64,000 nucleotides of DNA from Rhizophagus clarus (lineage: Eukaryota > Glomeromycota > Glomeromycetes > Glomerales > Glomeraceae), in NCBI GenBank assembly GCA_015698045.1, contig BLAL01000037.1:1-64000 (forward strand), written 5' to 3'. Positions 1 to 9,752 of this stretch are shown in pieces. A program made the translations under genes and the position numbers. Below the pieces are notes generated by a model. That model did no database searches. It was not told the DNA's origin and saw nothing but the letters and a program-made list of their open reading frames with translations. Every line of letters starts with the position of its first letter. Position 1 is the stretch's first letter.

Positions 1-152
1 AAATTTTTACGCTGATTCCGGACCGGAACCAAAGGCTTACATTAATTAATTAGATATCACAGGAATTAATTGCATGTCATTATGTGTCGTTGTTGTCGCG
101 CCCTGTGTAATTTTATTAAATTTTACGCTGATTCTGGACCGGAACCAAAGGA
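1..152 (+). repeat. Left inverted end of the Plavaka-type element (117-bp subterminal units)
   Basis: Two direct copies of a unit of about 117 bp. Each contains the core GCTGATTCCGGACCGGAACC followed by ATTAATTAA, then a GTCGCGCCC block. The same core occurs inverted at 4914-4947, and twice more in direct orientation at 9221-9258 and 9356-9392. The match between about 40-152 and the reverse complement of 4914-5025 is over 100 bp and makes these the inverted ends of the transposon between them. The left end may continue beyond the window. Confidence 0.75.
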
Positions 153-770
153 TGGGCAGATGTAAATAAAATAAAAATTTTTTCGCATTGAAGGTGATAA
201 AATGCCACGAAATGTCATAATAAATAAAGATTTTTTAATATTATCAGCTTTATTTATAGTGTAATTATAAATATCATCCACATACAATGGTAAAGAGACG
301 GACAAAATTTTTTAATAAGGAAATTTTATGTATTATTTGCATTTGGTAGTAAAAAATGACACTTGTTGTATTATATCGAGGGGACAATCGAGTTTTATTG
401 CTTTTTTTTAGTTGCAGCACTGTAAACATTATTCCTCAAAACCTGTAATGTTCCGTAAATGACAAACCGTAGGTGTGTTTTGGGCGGAAACACCGCGTCT
501 AAAATGATTTACAAATATTAGATTCAGAAGTTTCAAAGATAGTTTCGGCTTATATTGAACGAAACATGAGTGAAACGTTTCGAATTTTGAAAATAGTTTC
601 GAAACATTGATTATCGTGAATTGGCGCAATTTTTTGATTCATTTGAAATACGTCACAAGAGGTAAATTTTTATAAATTGATGAAAGCGAGAGAAATTTTT
701 TATTGTAAAGTTTAAATTCGACATAAAAAAGCGATAAAGTTTAAATTCAAGTAAACAAAATACTCTCAAA

Positions 771-3684
771 ATGTCTTTCAAATGCCCATTTTGTCCAAGA
801 TATTTTAGCACAAGGTCTGCATATACTCAACATAAAAATCATTGTATACCATCTACTAATAATAATAGCGATAGTGAAAGTAATGATAATGATATTGAGG
901 TAAGAAACAGAAATTATTTAAATTTTTCTTTAAACATAATTCCTAATTTTATACTAAATTTAGATGGTCCATGAAAATTTAAATGAAGACTTTTCTGATA
1001 ATGAAAGTATTGACTCAGAAATAAATGATCAGAGTTTTCAAAGTAAGATGTCAATTTCGGAGACCGATGAAATTGATCAAAATGAAAATGTCGATGAAAA
1101 TATCTTGGGAGATTTTGATTCAGAACCAAGTGAAGAACCCGAAGATTCTGACTCAGAATTAAATGAGGAAGAATTCGAACCAGAAATTAATGCAACGTAT
1201 CCAAATGAAGCATATGGTGATTTAATGTCATTGGTTACAAAACATAAACTTAGCAATGTGACAGGCAATGCTATAATTAAATTTTTTAACAAACATGCAA
1301 ATTTAAATAAATCCCCTCTTCCAAAATCTATCGAACAAGGTCATAAATTTATGAATAATATGAATCTACCAAGTTTAAAGTATACTAAAACTTGTGTAAT
1401 AAATTATAAAAATAATGAGTATTTTCTTTATCATCGGTCTATAATAAATTGTATAAAAACATATTGTCAATTCCTGACATATCACAAAATTTTGCGCTAA
1501 CTTTTGAAAAAGTTAAGGTAATTATTTATATACTAGTACTTTCATATAACTTAAAAATGTAGAATATATACTAATCATTATTAACTTAAAGCATAATGAA
1601 GAAAGAGTGTATGGTGAGCAGAATACTGGAACATGGTGGGAAAATACAGAAGCACTCTTGCCAATTGGTGCCAAGCTTTTATCTTTAATATTGTATTCAG
1701 ACGCTACAAATGTTGACACACTGGGGAAAAGTCAACTTCATCCAATTTACTTGTCAATTGGTAATATTAAAAATTGGAGGCGCAACAAACAAGATGCAAA
1801 ACAATTATTAGGATACTTGCCAATCCTAAAATCTAAAGATAATACTGAGAGAAAGTCTGAAACATTTAAGAAAGCTGTCCGAGAGTGCTTTCATAGATCC
1901 TTAGAAAAGTTACTAGATCCTCTATTAAAATTAAATAAAAAGGGTATTGATCTAACTTTGAATAACGAAACTATTTGGTTCCATCCTCAGATTTCAATTA
2001 TAATTTCTGACTGGCCGGAAGCTGCAACGTATTGTCTTACGTATAAATCATCAATGTCAAACCATCCTTGTCATTTTTGTCTGGTCGCAAGAGACAATCT
2101 TGCTGATCTTAATTTACAATTTGATGATATAACAACGCGAACTCACCTTAATATGCAGGAACATTTTAATCAAGGCACAGTAAATTCCGTTAGCATTGAA
2201 AATATATATAATTTTTTTTGGAAATTACCGTAAGTTTACGCAATATTTGTTATACCGGTATTTATTTATCTTATTAATATATTACTTATTAATTTATTTT
2301 AAGTAATGTAAATATCTATCAAGCCACAGTGCCCGATAGATTACATCATCTCGATTTAGGTCTTTTCCATTATCAAATCGATTATACGAAGAAACTTTTA
2401 GAGGAACAATGCGAAAAATCTTTAGTAGATGAAATAGATCATCGATTAGCCAAAATACCAAGATTTCCCGGGTTGAAGATCTTTACAAATGGAATACAAA
2501 CATTAGCCAGACTAACAGCCGATGAATATCGCAATCTGATGAAAATAATGATTTTTGTGGTGGATAATTTATATGAAATAATGAGAATATTGAAAATTTT
2601 GTAAAGAATGAAGATCTGACAAAACTTTACGAAGCTTGGAATGAAATGTATGCAATTAGTCGATATGAAAATTTTAAAGAAAGTGATTTGATCAAATTCA
2701 GGAATCGATAAATGAATGGTCTCAAATGTTCGTCAAAACTCTCCAACATATGTCCCCCTCGGGACTGAAATTACCAAAACTGCATTCGTGGGTATACCAT
2801 ATAGTTGATTCGATTCGATCTTTTGGTGCAGTTAATGGATACACTACGGAGACTTACGAAAGTCTTCACAAAGAATATGTCAAAAATCCATACCGATTAA
2901 GTAATAAAAAAAATATAGAAATACAATTAATGCAAATAGTAAGTATTATAAAATTACGTACTTATACAATGAAGATTTTTAATTGATTAAATTTTTTTAT
3001 AGATTCGACGGCGATCAATAATAAATATAACCCATCGAACACCAAATTTAGCAATCACCCCCGTACATTTAAATTCGCGGCTAAACATTTTGAATTTTTG
3101 CTAAAAGATGCGCACGATTTCTTTGTAGAACAGGCGGAAAATTCTAATATAGATAACAGAATGAAATCTGGGTTTGAAAATTTTTCTGAATGTTTAAATC
3201 TGTATATAGATCACGAAAATATTGCAGATAAAGGCAAAGTGACTATATACGGATCAGTTATAATAGAAAATGGTGCAATAATACGTGCAACTAATAGTTA
3301 TTACGGCAAACCTTGGTTTAGTAATGTGTCGATTCACATGGACTCTGATGAATTATTTGATTATGCTTCTGATCAAGGCATTTGTTATGGGCAGGTAATT
3401 ATTTAATTTATTGGTACAAATTATTTAAATGACGTTACTAAATTAAAATATTTTTGAAGATTTTGTTAATAGCAAGGATAGATTTTGAAGATCCGTTAAA
3501 TCTCGCATTAATTCAATGGTATGACTTCAAATCTGAAAGTCATCCATATCTTTATGGATGCCCTTTACTAGAACTTACAGAAATCTATAATTTTATCGAT
3601 ATTGAGGCTATACAAAATATTGTACATATAGTACCCCGGTTTGATAAGTCAAATGAATATTTTGTAAACAAATATATATTTTAA
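771..3684 (+). pseudogene. Broken Plavaka/CACTA-like transposase with N-terminal C2H2 finger
   Basis: The product would bind element ends and catalyse cut-and-paste transposition. Exon 1 (771-899) encodes a C2H2 finger, CPFC...HKNHC, followed by an acidic linker. Exon 2 runs 964-1517, exon 3 1592-2229, exon 4 from 2304. Diagnostic transposase blocks are ILYSDATNVDTLGKSQLHP, the CHFC knuckle, PDRLHHLDLGLFHYQ, and ESLHKEYVKNPYRLSNKKN. Further exons end at about 3393 and at the stop at 3684. The gene is decayed: the frame changes near 1454, 2576, 2697 and again around 3060-3090. Family assignment to Plavaka (fungal CACTA-related DNA transposons with an N-terminal finger) is by recalled motifs, not by search. 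A related KDZ-type transposase is the alternative. It lies between inverted ends at 40-152 and 4914-5025. Confidence 0.7.
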
Positions 3685-4001
3685 ATTTAGTTATAACGAC
3701 AAATAAATATTGAAATAAATTTTTAGCCGTCATAATGGTGGTCATGGTAAAGAAGAAAAAAAATAATAATAATAATTGAATAATATATTAGAGAACCCTT
3801 TTCAATAATATAATAATTATTTTTTTCATAAGCAAATAGTAACAACTCCATTATTATAAAATAATATATATTTAATAAGTGATTTATAAAAAAGAGATTT
3901 ATTTATTTATTTATTATGTTATCATATAAATGTATGTAAAAAATTTTTTTAACTCTATATGCAAGAAATAATTAAAAATTTAAAACATATTATAATTAAC
4001 T
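3685..4001. other. AT-rich spacer inside the Plavaka-type element
   Basis: No open frame, RNA gene or repeat end is visible between the transposase stop and the ribozyme-like sequence. It contains short TTTA runs only. Confidence 0.5.
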
Positions 4002-4074
4002 GGTACTTGTTCGCTATCAATAATTATATTGATACCCAAGTTGCACGACGAGGACGTCAGTACCAACGCAACCC
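4002..4074 (-). ncRNA. Candidate HDV-like self-cleaving ribozyme
   Basis: On the minus strand the sequence folds into the HDV double pseudoknot with all parts in order. P1 is GGGTTGC (4074-4068) with GCAACTT (4044-4038), 7 bp with two G-U pairs. P2 is GGTAC (4064-4060) with GTACC (4006-4002). P3 is ACG/CGT (4057-4055, 4047-4045) closing loop TCCTCGT. P1.1 can form between loop CC (4053-4052) and GG (4037-4036). P4 is a near-perfect 20-nt hairpin (4034-4015). J4/2 is GCGAACAA (4014-4007), matching the HDV GCGAA with the catalytic C expected at 4013. Cleavage would fall just 5' of 4074. In known biology such ribozymes often mark the 5' ends of non-LTR retrotransposons, but no retrotransposon is visible here. 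A diverged copy is at 15009-15082. Whether it is active is unknown. Confidence 0.8.
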
Positions 4075-4098
4075 AAAAAATAATTACAAATAACTATC

Positions 4099-4252
4099 AG
4101 TTATACAACGCCTTATCCAGGAGGGCCGAATAGAGAAGGACGTTCACAGTAGACCGTCCTTCGTATATCAGGTCTGGGTACCTGACTGAAAACTTTCGCA
4201 AACTGTGGCCACGAAGTGCTTCCAGTTCTCTATTCTACTAGTTGTATAACGC
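4099..4252. repeat. Nested inverted repeat next to the ribozyme
   Basis: GTTATACAAC near 4100 is mirrored by GTTGTATAAC near 4243, and inside it GAATAGAGAA is mirrored by TTCTCTATTC. The whole stretch is less AT-rich than its surroundings. It could be a small MITE or a structured RNA; no clear target duplication was found. Confidence 0.4.
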
Positions 4253-4386
4253 CGTTAGGATGACCATTATTCATAATTAATCGAGAAAAGAATAATTTTT
4301 TTGATATATTTATATAAATTATTTTTTTACAATGATGTGAATTCTAGCATTAAAAATTCGTGATTTATTAACAAATTTAGAAATTG

Positions 4387-4874
4387 ACCCAATTTCAAGA
4401 TTATCAATCAACTTACACATATTATAGCCGTATAAATAAACCGCCTCTGCATCCGGCTACAACTAATGAAATTTTTAATATGACCTCTCCCTCGAGAAAA
4501 AAAAATCGTACAATATATTTTAGTCGCAAAGTGCATCGCCAACAGCAAGGACAACAATCGGTAATTATCAATGACATAATAAAATATAATATAATTATTG
4601 TTAAATTAACTTAAATTAATTTCATTAGAAACAAAATCAGAATTTGGACGAAGCCCTTGCTAACTTAATTAATAACGTGTATATTAGTAATCAGGATAAT
4701 AATTTCATACCAAGAGAATGGTATGAAAAATTATGGAAGGACTTTCAAGCTCTTGAAAGGAATTATGATAATTTAAATATTAGATTTAAATTTGGGTTGG
4801 GTCTATGGAGATTAGTTTTAATTTTTACATTATTATGTTTTCTAGTATTTTTTATAAATAAATTCTTTTTATGA
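4387..4874 (+). CDS. Small membrane-anchored protein inside the Plavaka-type element (partial model)
   Basis: Two exons are visible: about 4387-4560, ending in QQQGQQS before a gtaatt donor, and about 4630-4874 after a ttcattag acceptor. The second exon encodes a polar, helix-prone stretch (LINNVYISNQDNNFIPREWY) and a C-terminal hydrophobic segment WRLVLIFTLLCFLVFFI that should be a membrane anchor. I see no ATG in frame at the start, because an in-frame stop lies just before 4384, so an upstream exon is probably missing from this model. The gene stops about 40 bp before the right inverted end, as expected for an accessory gene of the element. Function is unknown. Confidence 0.4.
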
Positions 4875-4913
4875 TAAAGAAACTTTACATTGAATTATAC
4901 ACTGCAATTTAGC

Positions 4914-5025
4914 CTTTGGTTCCGGTCTGGAATCAGCGTAAAGTTTAATAAAATTACACGGGCGCGGCCAATGATATAATTATTGTTCAGTCATTAATTC
5001 CTTAATTAATGTATGTTCCGTTTAG
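4914..5025 (-). repeat. Right inverted end of the Plavaka-type element
   Basis: Inverted copy of the 117-bp subterminal unit: CCTTTGGTTCCGGTCTGGAA, then GGGCGCGGCC, then AATTCCTTAATTAATGTATG. It pairs with the left end at 40-152. Confidence 0.75.
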
Positions 5026-5036
5026 CTCATTAAACT

Positions 5037-5205
5037 GCATGACGATTGCGATGATATTCTATAGGGCTGATATTTCCCACGATAGAGCTAAATTCTCATC
5101 ACGAAAATACCTTCCAAATATTTTTATTTCAAAAAAAAAAAATTAACATTGGTAGTAGTATCATTATATAATCTAGACCTAGGGTTTTTTATAATATTTA
5201 TTGAA
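5037..5205. repeat. Left long terminal inverted repeat of the 5.0-9.7 kb unit
   Basis: About 165 bp that is the reverse complement, with scattered differences, of 9495-9693. Shared blocks include GATTATATAATGATACTACT, a poly-A/T run, GAGAATTTAGCCCTATCGTG and CAATCATCATGCG. It abuts the right end of the Plavaka-type element. Confidence 0.75.
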
Positions 5206-5369
5206 AGAATACAAAGAAAGAATACAAAGAAAATAAAAATCAAAAACATTATTGATTATTTTTGATTATTTTCCCATTTAAAGTATTCATCCAAACTTTT
5301 GAATGAAGGTTGTGACGAAGATTGAGACTGTGATGATGATGACGACGACGATGATGATTGCTGTGCGTG

Positions 5370-5651
5370 CTATGTGTAAAGTTTCAGTTCAAGATCATAA
5401 TTTCTTTTCTTTTGAATTTCAATTTGTTTTGCGTACACGTCTATCCATTTTAATAAGTTTTCATTTTCCCGACACAATTGATTCATTCGTTCAATTGCTT
5501 TCTCTTTTGATGCTTCAACATCTTTCTTATAATCGATAAGTTGTATTTGAACATCACCGATTTCAATTTCTTTCCGTAATTTATGACGTTGTCGTCTTTT
5601 AAGCTGCCGTTTACGAGATGTTTTTCTGGAAAACAAGGATGGTTTGCCCAT
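5370..5651 (-). CDS. Small basic coiled-coil protein of unknown function
   Basis: Starting at the ATG at 5651 it encodes 93 residues. The first 30 are strongly basic (SRKTSRKRQLKRRQRHKLRK), like a nuclear localisation or nucleic-acid-binding tail. The rest is a predicted coiled coil with a heptad-like spacing of hydrophobics (around KAIERMNQLCRENENLLKWI). The open frame extends upstream to 5741, but that part is low-complexity, so I chose the inner ATG. It is inside the long inverted repeats and points away from the larger gene at 6906. It may be an accessory protein of the element or a chance frame; no family recognised. Confidence 0.45.
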   Translation of the reverse strand: MGKPSLFSRKTSRKRQLKRRQRHKLRKEIEIGDVQIQLIDYKKDVEASKEKAIERMNQLCRENENLLKWIDVYAKQIEIQKKRNYDLELKLYT

Positions 5652-5751
5652 TTTTTTAAAAATCAAAAATTTAAAAGTTTTTTTTTTTAAAAAAAATAAT
5701 GGAAATTTATTAGTCGTGGTAGTGTCGTGGTCAGAAAACAATTTTAGAAAT

Positions 5752-6905
5752 TATCCAGCTGAATAACAGCCGAAATTAGTCAGGTCCTTCTCCAAACATA
5801 TGGCATTGTAACTAGTGTAACTAGTAATGTGTACACGTGCACATTGTGCACATGAATTTTATACAGACCAGAATCCTACTTAATTATCAGAATTCAAAAA
5901 AGGAATTGTAACAATGTAATTCTTTTTTTCCGATGATTCCGGATAGATAGATATCTAATAAATTCTTTGAGACTCCTGATGGAACCGTAAAAAATTTATT
6001 GATTTATATCTAATTAAAGTATATATATTAATTCTTTGTGATCATTTTTGAAGACTTGTAGTCTTGTAGAAGAAGAAATATATTATATATGGTAATGTGT
6101 AATGTTTTATTACATATGTCCACAAAACTGTATAAATTTGGTAACCAATTTATTGAAGTAATAAATAAGTACAGATAGATGCGTAGGTATATGCAGGTTC
6201 ATTTATACTTTGTTATAATTCTTTATACTTTTTTTTTCTCTCTTCATGATATTAGTTTCACCTTCAAATAAAATATATTAATTATGCTGGTCTGAAGCGG
6301 TGTCTCGTAATTCCTTAACATGTAATTTATTTTAATTACGTTGATTGATCAATGAATTATTTTTCCGCGCAATTTCAAAAATAGAAACCATTGTACTGAA
6401 TGTGCTCTCCTGCGTAATTCCAAAGATAGAAACTATTGTACTGTTAATTATTTCCCTGCATATCCAAAATCGGATGTAATTTAATTTGATCACTTTGATT
6501 TAACAATGAATTATTTTCCGCGCTCTTAATCATTTTCTTGCGTAATTCCAAAAATAGAAATCATTGTACTGGATTTATTTTAATTTACGTATATGCAAAG
6601 AAAGATGCGGGAGATCAATGATCTGGTTTTTAGCGATAAGAACATTTACATCGCTCATTAAATCAATTTATTTAGTCCACGTTTATACATCAAATTAATT
6701 GAGATTTAACAATTATCTATAAACTATACATTGTAAAATATAACATAAATGCATAATTATAAAATATCTAAAAATAAAAACTTGAGAGTTCAAAAAATAT
6801 AAATATAAGTTATTTCTCTTGGAAATCATGTATCAAGCAATAATCATTTGTTACTACCATTTTGTGAACAAAACATAAATTTACTCTTTATCTTTTTCAT
6901 CAAAA
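5752..6905. promoter_or_regulatory. Upstream region of the 6906 gene with three diverged direct repeats
   Basis: No gene is seen. Three copies of a motif of about 31 bp (core GCGTAATTCCAAAAATAGAA then ATTGTACTG) lie at 6367-6397, 6412-6441 and 6539-6570. They are the only repeated structure upstream of the gene start and could be binding sites for a regulator or for a transposase. AT-rich sequence fills the rest. Confidence 0.35.
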
Positions 6906-8674
6906 ATGTCTCAATCATCAATTGTATCATCAAAAAGAAAAAGGAAGCATGAGTCTTACAATTTAGATGAAAGGCTTCATGAACAATTTAATTGGGACGA
7001 GGATTCATTCGACAATAAAAAAATAAAATTAGATACATTGAATGATAGAAAAGAACTATTTAACAAACGCGCTTCTTTTACAAACTTAGTATCCTCTGCG
7101 TCCCTAATATTACCACCCAAAGTTGATACGGTGGTAATTACAAAGGACAAATTTGTTGTGGAATGGATTCAAAATCCAGACACAATAACTAAAATTCCCC
7201 CAACTCAAGTGAAACAGGTATTGTACGAGGATGATAGAATTGAACTTGGGAATGAAATTCATCAGAATTCTTTTAAGATTCCAGTTTATTATTGTAATTC
7301 AGTCACTCCAAATAATATAATTAAGAAAATAAATGAAGAGAAGCGAATGCTCATTAACTCACAAATTAATGATGCAGAAACATCCTTATCGTCTGCCCAA
7401 ATTGAGAGTTACTCAGAAATAACAAAAAAATCGCTCAAAAAAACAGCTAGTAAGAAATCCGTAAATGAAAAGTTAAATAGCTCAATACGGGCAATAAATG
7501 AAAGTCTTCAATACTTTCATTACCTTCCTCCAAAAGATGTCCCTGTGCGGGACAAAAAAATTGTAAGTGTTTTATTATTATTTTTATATCAAAACAGAAT
7601 AAATCAATTAAATATTAATATTTTTTTAAGAACCCAAATCGTTACGAATGGAGTGCAAAAATTTGCGAGTATTTAAAGCTAAAAGCAGAGGATGAACATG
7701 ATGAGAAATTAGAAGAATGGGGAAATCTCGCCACGAAAAAAGAGCATCATATTTTGACTATCGATTCAGTTTATGATAAACCAAATACAAGTTACTTTGA
7801 ACAATATGTTGATTATATTGCAACTGAACATGAAGAGGTGCCCGATTACCTCATTCCGTTGAATCCTCCTCCAGCACCAATGCTCATCCAAGATAAACAT
7901 GATGCCAACTTTATGCGGCATTTTGAGGCTGCTACAGATTATATTTTGTATGCAGCCACAGCCTGCACAAGATTAAGGGTCAGCGAGAAAATTGCTCGCA
8001 GATCAAGATTAAGATGGTATAGTGTTTTAGCAGATCTTTACGACCGTTATAAACAAGTTGTAGACAAAATACCTTCCTTAAAAGATGATGATAAGAGGGT
8101 TAAGGAAGCCTCAGAATTGGAAGGGAAAAAAAAAGATAAATTAAGAAGAAAGGCACTCGCAAAGGAAGTGATGGTGGGCCGAAGGATCAACAAAATCTTA
8201 AATGCCCTGAAAGGGCAGTGGAATGTGATAGAATTACATGATTTTATCACAAGAGAATTCCTAATAAATAATGATACAGATTTTTTTGATAAACTAACAA
8301 AAGGAATTCAGTGGCCGACAAAGGAATTCGACCTACATTATAGGCGAGTTCCTAATTCGGGATCCTTGTTTCAATTTGCTTTAAAGGAGGATGATGATAA
8401 TTATGAAAAGTCAGAGGATCACGAAAATAACGAAGAAGAGGATGATAATGAGGATGGAAAAGCACCAGATGGAGATGCAGCACAAGCACCAGTCGAGGAT
8501 AATGGTGGAAATCACGATGATGACGAGGATGATGACGAGATGGATATTGACAGAAAAAAGGATGGTGATTATGAAAAATCAGAGGATCACGAAAATAATA
8601 AAAAAGAGGATGATAATGAGGATGGAGATGCAGCACCAGCACCAGATGCAGCACCGGAGATGGCCAGCAGTTAA
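6906..8674 (+). CDS. Unknown 566-residue acidic-tailed protein carried in an inverted-repeat unit
   Basis: Two exons, 6906-7562 and 7631-8674, join in frame across a canonical intron (gtaagtg...tttaag) to give 566 residues. The N-terminus is a basic nuclear-signal-like stretch (SSKRKRKHESY). The middle holds a conserved-looking alpha-helical block around residues 310-440, with CTRLRVSEKIARRSRLRWYS, a lysine-rich helix, and HDFITREFLINNDTDFFDKL. The last 110 residues are almost purely acidic and contain a duplicated segment (KSEDHENN...EDDNEDG). No DDE/DDD transposase motif, helicase or known enzyme signature is visible. The reading frame is intact while the neighbouring transposase is decayed. 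It could be element cargo or a host gene trapped between repeats. Function is unassigned. Confidence 0.8.
8401..8633 (+). repeat. Internal duplication encoding the acidic tail
   Basis: A segment of about 58 bp (ATTATGAAAAGTCAGAGGAT onward, ending ATGAGGATGGA) occurs at about 8401 and again at about 8568 with few differences. This indicates recent expansion of the acidic tail of the 6906 gene. Confidence 0.7.
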
Positions 8675-9174
8675 TTTGATTTTTTCATAATAGAATTTAG
8701 TTTATTTTTACGAGAGTTTTTTTTATTTCCTATTTTATCAGATTTATAAAAAAACATTATCTGTTCGTAATAAATAAATAAAAATATATACGGTATATTA
8801 TATGTATATGTCAAAAACATGTTTTAAGATAGTGTGAATTGATTCAACTTATTATGTTTTTCTTTAAATATCGTTCATTTGAAAAGCTCTGGTAAAATGC
8901 GTGTTCTTTTGCTCTAAACAACCTTTCACGTGGCTGGCATTGCCAAATAACGTTTTTTTTGAATAATTTAATAAAAAGAATAATTGTTTTTTAAATTACA
9001 ATACATGAAAGGCACAGAATGCTTTTATAAAAGATGCTTGACAAATCATTTTTAATAATGTCAGAATTTCCAGAAAAAGTAGTTTACATATTTTCTTATT
9101 GAGCTAAATGAGCAAAATATTGCAGATTCGTTCTTATCTGTTATAATTTTAAATATAATGTACAGATATCACAG

Positions 9175-9480
9175 GAATTTATGTGTCGTTGTTGTTGTCG
9201 TGCCCATGCAGTTTTATTAAATTTTACGCTGATTCCAGACCGGAACCAAAGAACCAAAGGCTTACATTAATTACATTAATTAAAAGAAGATATTACAGGA
9301 TTGCTGAACAATATGTCATTATGTGTTATTGTTGTCACGCCCGAGTAATTTTATTAAATTTTACGCTGATTCCGGACCGGAACCAAAGGCTTACATTAAT
9401 TACATTAATTAAAAGAAGATATTACAGGAATTAATTGCTGAACAATATGTCATTATGTGTCATTTTGTCGCGCCCGTGTA
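9175..9480 (+). repeat. Two and a half direct 117-bp subterminal units
   Basis: Cores GACCGGAACCAAAG at about 9237-9255 and 9377-9392, each followed by TTACATTAATTACATTAATT and AGAAGATATTACAGGA. They are the same family as the ends of the Plavaka-type element. Here they lie inside the right terminal repeat of the 5.0-9.7 kb unit, an order that a simple inversion cannot explain. Confidence 0.75.
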
Positions 9481-9494
9481 ATTTCTTTGTAATG

Positions 9495-9693
9495 TTCAAT
9501 AAATATAATAATATTGAAAAAAACCAGGTCCTTCTAGATTATATAATGATACTACTACCAATTACCAAAGTTAATTTTTTTTTGAAATAAAAATATTTAG
9601 ACATTTTACGTGGGGAGAATTTAGCCCTATCGTGGGACATGGGAAATGTCATCCCTATAGAAAGTCTTCACAATCATCATGCGGTAGAAATTG
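9495..9693. repeat. Right long terminal inverted repeat of the 5.0-9.7 kb unit
   Basis: Reverse complement of 5037-5205. Homology stops at about 9693, immediately before a tRNA-like sequence. Confidence 0.75.
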
Positions 9694-9752
9694 AACTTAA
9701 GACCTGCAGATATGCAGATTCCGTGCAAAGAACAACTACACCACATAATTGT
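9684..9752 (-). pseudogene. tRNA-like remnant
   Basis: The minus strand reads ATGTGGTGTAGTTGTTC (box A-like), then TCTGCATATCTGCAGG, then AAGTTCAATTTCTAC (box B-like, close to GGTTCAANTCC) in the spacing of a tRNA. The anticodon arm does not close with a normal 7-nt loop and the acceptor stem does not pair, so this is at best a tRNA pseudogene or SINE head. Confidence 0.3.

Noticed and set aside
5303-5539. Plus-strand 78-codon frame
   Set aside because: It is the antisense shadow of the basic coiled-coil frame at 5370-5651.
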